Assembly (NCBI RefSeq): GCF_024752305.1
Contig: NZ_JANTHX010000001.1
Span: forward strand, 1-53,793
Length of the DNA stretch: 53,793 nt
Source: Protaetiibacter mangrovi
GTDB lineage: Bacteria > Actinomycetota > Actinomycetes > Actinomycetales > Microbacteriaceae
Reading direction: 5' to 3'
Shown piece by piece: positions 52,922-53,793 of this stretch (position 1 is its first letter; each line of letters starts with the position of its first letter). Under the pieces are notes generated by a model, which was given only the letters and a program-made list of their open reading frames with translations, made no database searches and was not told the DNA's origin. The translations under genes and the position numbers were made by a program.

Positions 52922-53407
52922 TCAGGCCGGGAGCGCGCCCTCGATCGCCGAGATCACGGCCGGGTCGTCGGGCTGCGTTTTGGGACGGAACCGGGTGACC
53001 GTCCCGTCGGGCGCGATGAGGAACTTCTCGAAGTTCCAGCTGACGCGCCCCGCCTTGCCGTCGGCATCCGGCACCTGGGTGAGCTTCGCGTAGAGCGGGT
53101 GCTTGTGCCAGCCGTTGACGCGGGTCTTCTCCATGAGCGGGAAGGTGACGCCGTAGGTCGTGGAGCAGAACTCCTGGATCTCCTCGGCGCTGCCCGGCTC
53201 CTGCCCCATGAACTGGTTGCACGGGAATCCGAGCACGGTGAAGCCGCGGTCCTCGTAGTCCCTCTGCAGCTGCTCGAGCTTCTCGTACTGGGGCGTCAGG
53301 CCGCAGCGCGAGGCGACGTTCACGACCATGACGGCCTTGTCGCCGTAGTCGGCGAGGGTCGTCGGCGCGCCGTCGATGGTCGTCAGGGGGATGTCACGGA
53401 TGCCCAC
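52922..53407 (-). CDS. Glutathione peroxidase-family thiol peroxidase
   Basis: A 161-aa thioredoxin-fold peroxidase. The peroxidatic residue is a cysteine in VNVASRCGLTPQYEKLE, with conserved Gln in GFPCNQFMGQEPGSAEEIQE and Trp in RVSWNFEKFLI. The second Cys (FPCNQF) is the resolving Cys of thioredoxin-dependent members; since Actinobacteria mostly lack glutathione, thioredoxin or mycoredoxin is the likelier reductant. The GTG start at 53407 lies 6 nt after TAGGCT at 53419-53414. Confidence 0.95.
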   Translation of the reverse strand: MGIRDIPLTTIDGAPTTLADYGDKAVMVVNVASRCGLTPQYEKLEQLQRDYEDRGFTVLGFPCNQFMGQEPGSAEEIQEFCSTTYGVTFPLMEKTRVNGWHKHPLYAKLTQVPDADGKAGRVSWNFEKFLIAPDGTVTRFRPKTQPDDPAVISAIEGALPA

Positions 53408-53413
53408 CGTGCC

Positions 53414-53441
53414 AGCCTACGAGCCGATCTGTGCCTACGCT
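53414..53441. promoter_or_regulatory. Divergent leaderless promoter pair (GPx and GNAT genes)
   Basis: TAGGCT on the minus strand (53419-53414) is 6 nt from the peroxidase GTG, and TACGCT on the plus strand (53436-53441) is 6 nt from the GNAT ATG. Only 40 nt separate the two start codons, so each promoter's -35 overlaps the other's -10 or beyond. Confidence 0.6.
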
Positions 53442-53447
53442 GGCAGC

Positions 53448-53729
53448 ATGGCGATCGAGCTGGCGCACGAACCAGACGCGCATCGGTACACCCTGCGCCG
53501 CGACGGGGCGATCCTCAGCGTGCTGGAGTACCGCGACCAGGGGACGAGCGTGGTGTTCCACCACACGGTGACGGTGCCGAACCAGCGCGGTCACGGGTAC
53601 GCGGCCCGCCTCGTCGAGTTCGCCGTCGACGACGTCGAGCGCGCGGGCGGCCGCATCACCCCGACGTGCTGGTACGTCGCCGACTGGTTCGCCGCGCATC
53701 CGGAGCGCGCGGCGGTGCTCGCGCGCTGA
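53448..53729 (+). CDS. Small GNAT-type N-acetyltransferase (YjdJ-like)
   Basis: A 93-aa protein of the short GNAT group (COG2388/YjdJ). Core strands EYRDQGTSVVFHHTVTVPNQ lead into the acetyl-CoA loop RGHGYAARLVEFAVDDVERA, and it ends TCWYVADWFAAHPE. The acceptor is unknown. The ATG is chosen because TACGCT lies 6 nt upstream. The 64 bases after its stop to the window end hold nothing I can identify. Confidence 0.88.
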   Translation: MAIELAHEPDAHRYTLRRDGAILSVLEYRDQGTSVVFHHTVTVPNQRGHGYAARLVEFAVDDVERAGGRITPTCWYVADWFAAHPERAAVLAR

Positions 53730-53793
53730 ACCGCCGGCGGGATACGGGACCGCTAGCTGTAGTTCCTCGTGAGGTTGTGAACGCGTGCTGCGG

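Overview
The window is a gene-dense, high-GC stretch of an actinobacterial chromosome. The order of the division and cell-wall cluster, the DivIVA/Wag31, SepF, GarA/OdhI, FtsR and PknL-type proteins, the class II DAHP synthase, the frequent GTG starts and the many leaderless-looking promoters all point to Actinomycetota, most likely Microbacteriaceae. The family assignment is inference. I see no tRNA or rRNA genes, no transposases, no CRISPR array, and no stretch above 300 bases without a gene.

Layout. (1) 1-2279, minus strand: start of pyrD, nrdR and hisD, with a 39-bp duplicate of the hisD tail around a stem-loop. A flavin-reductase-like gene diverges at 2340. (2) 2874-25814, minus strand: one long block transcribed from mraZ towards dnaE. 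It runs mraZ-rsmH-ftsL-ftsI-murE-murF-mraY-murD-ftsW-murG-murC-ftsQ-ftsZ-yggS-sepF-wag31-lspA-rluD-dnaE, with many 4-nt start/stop overlaps. This is the peptidoglycan precursor pathway plus the divisome, the pole-organising proteins, the lipoprotein signal peptidase and the replicative polymerase. A promoter with three GTGGAG repeats, probably the MraZ operator, heads it. (3) 26062-38829: a DUF3040 membrane protein, a polyprenyl diphosphate synthase, a HelR-type RNA polymerase-clearing ATPase, an Rv2175c-like DNA-binding protein, a LysM muralytic protein, a PASTA serine/threonine kinase, DAHP synthase, a PlsC acyltransferase, a ROK glucokinase and a FadD15-like acyl-CoA ligase. The order resembles the idsA2-Rv2175c-pknL-aroG-Rv2182c-fadD15 region of mycobacteria. 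(4) 38819-47498: peptide deformylase, a MinD-like ATPase, pyruvate carboxylase, an orphan ParA, two MerR regulators (one FtsR-like), GarA/OdhI and PgsA. This links division control, 2-oxoglutarate metabolism and phospholipid synthesis. (5) 47542-53793: mostly small, single-gene units: DUF1295, a 53-aa membrane peptide, an LRV-repeat protein, a Nudix hydrolase, a protealysin-emfourin-S4 overlapping set, a ClC-type channel, glutathione peroxidase and a small GNAT protein. Most carry a TANNNT box 6-8 nt before the start codon.

The most notable items are the intracellular metalloprotease/inhibitor pair, the HelR ATPase with a start-overlapping upstream ORF, the hisD-tail duplication around a GAAA-capped hairpin, the HHPR motif in MurE where DNPR marks diaminopimelate enzymes, the sequence motif shared by the ftsZ and merR upstream regions, and the prevalence of leaderless promoter architecture.
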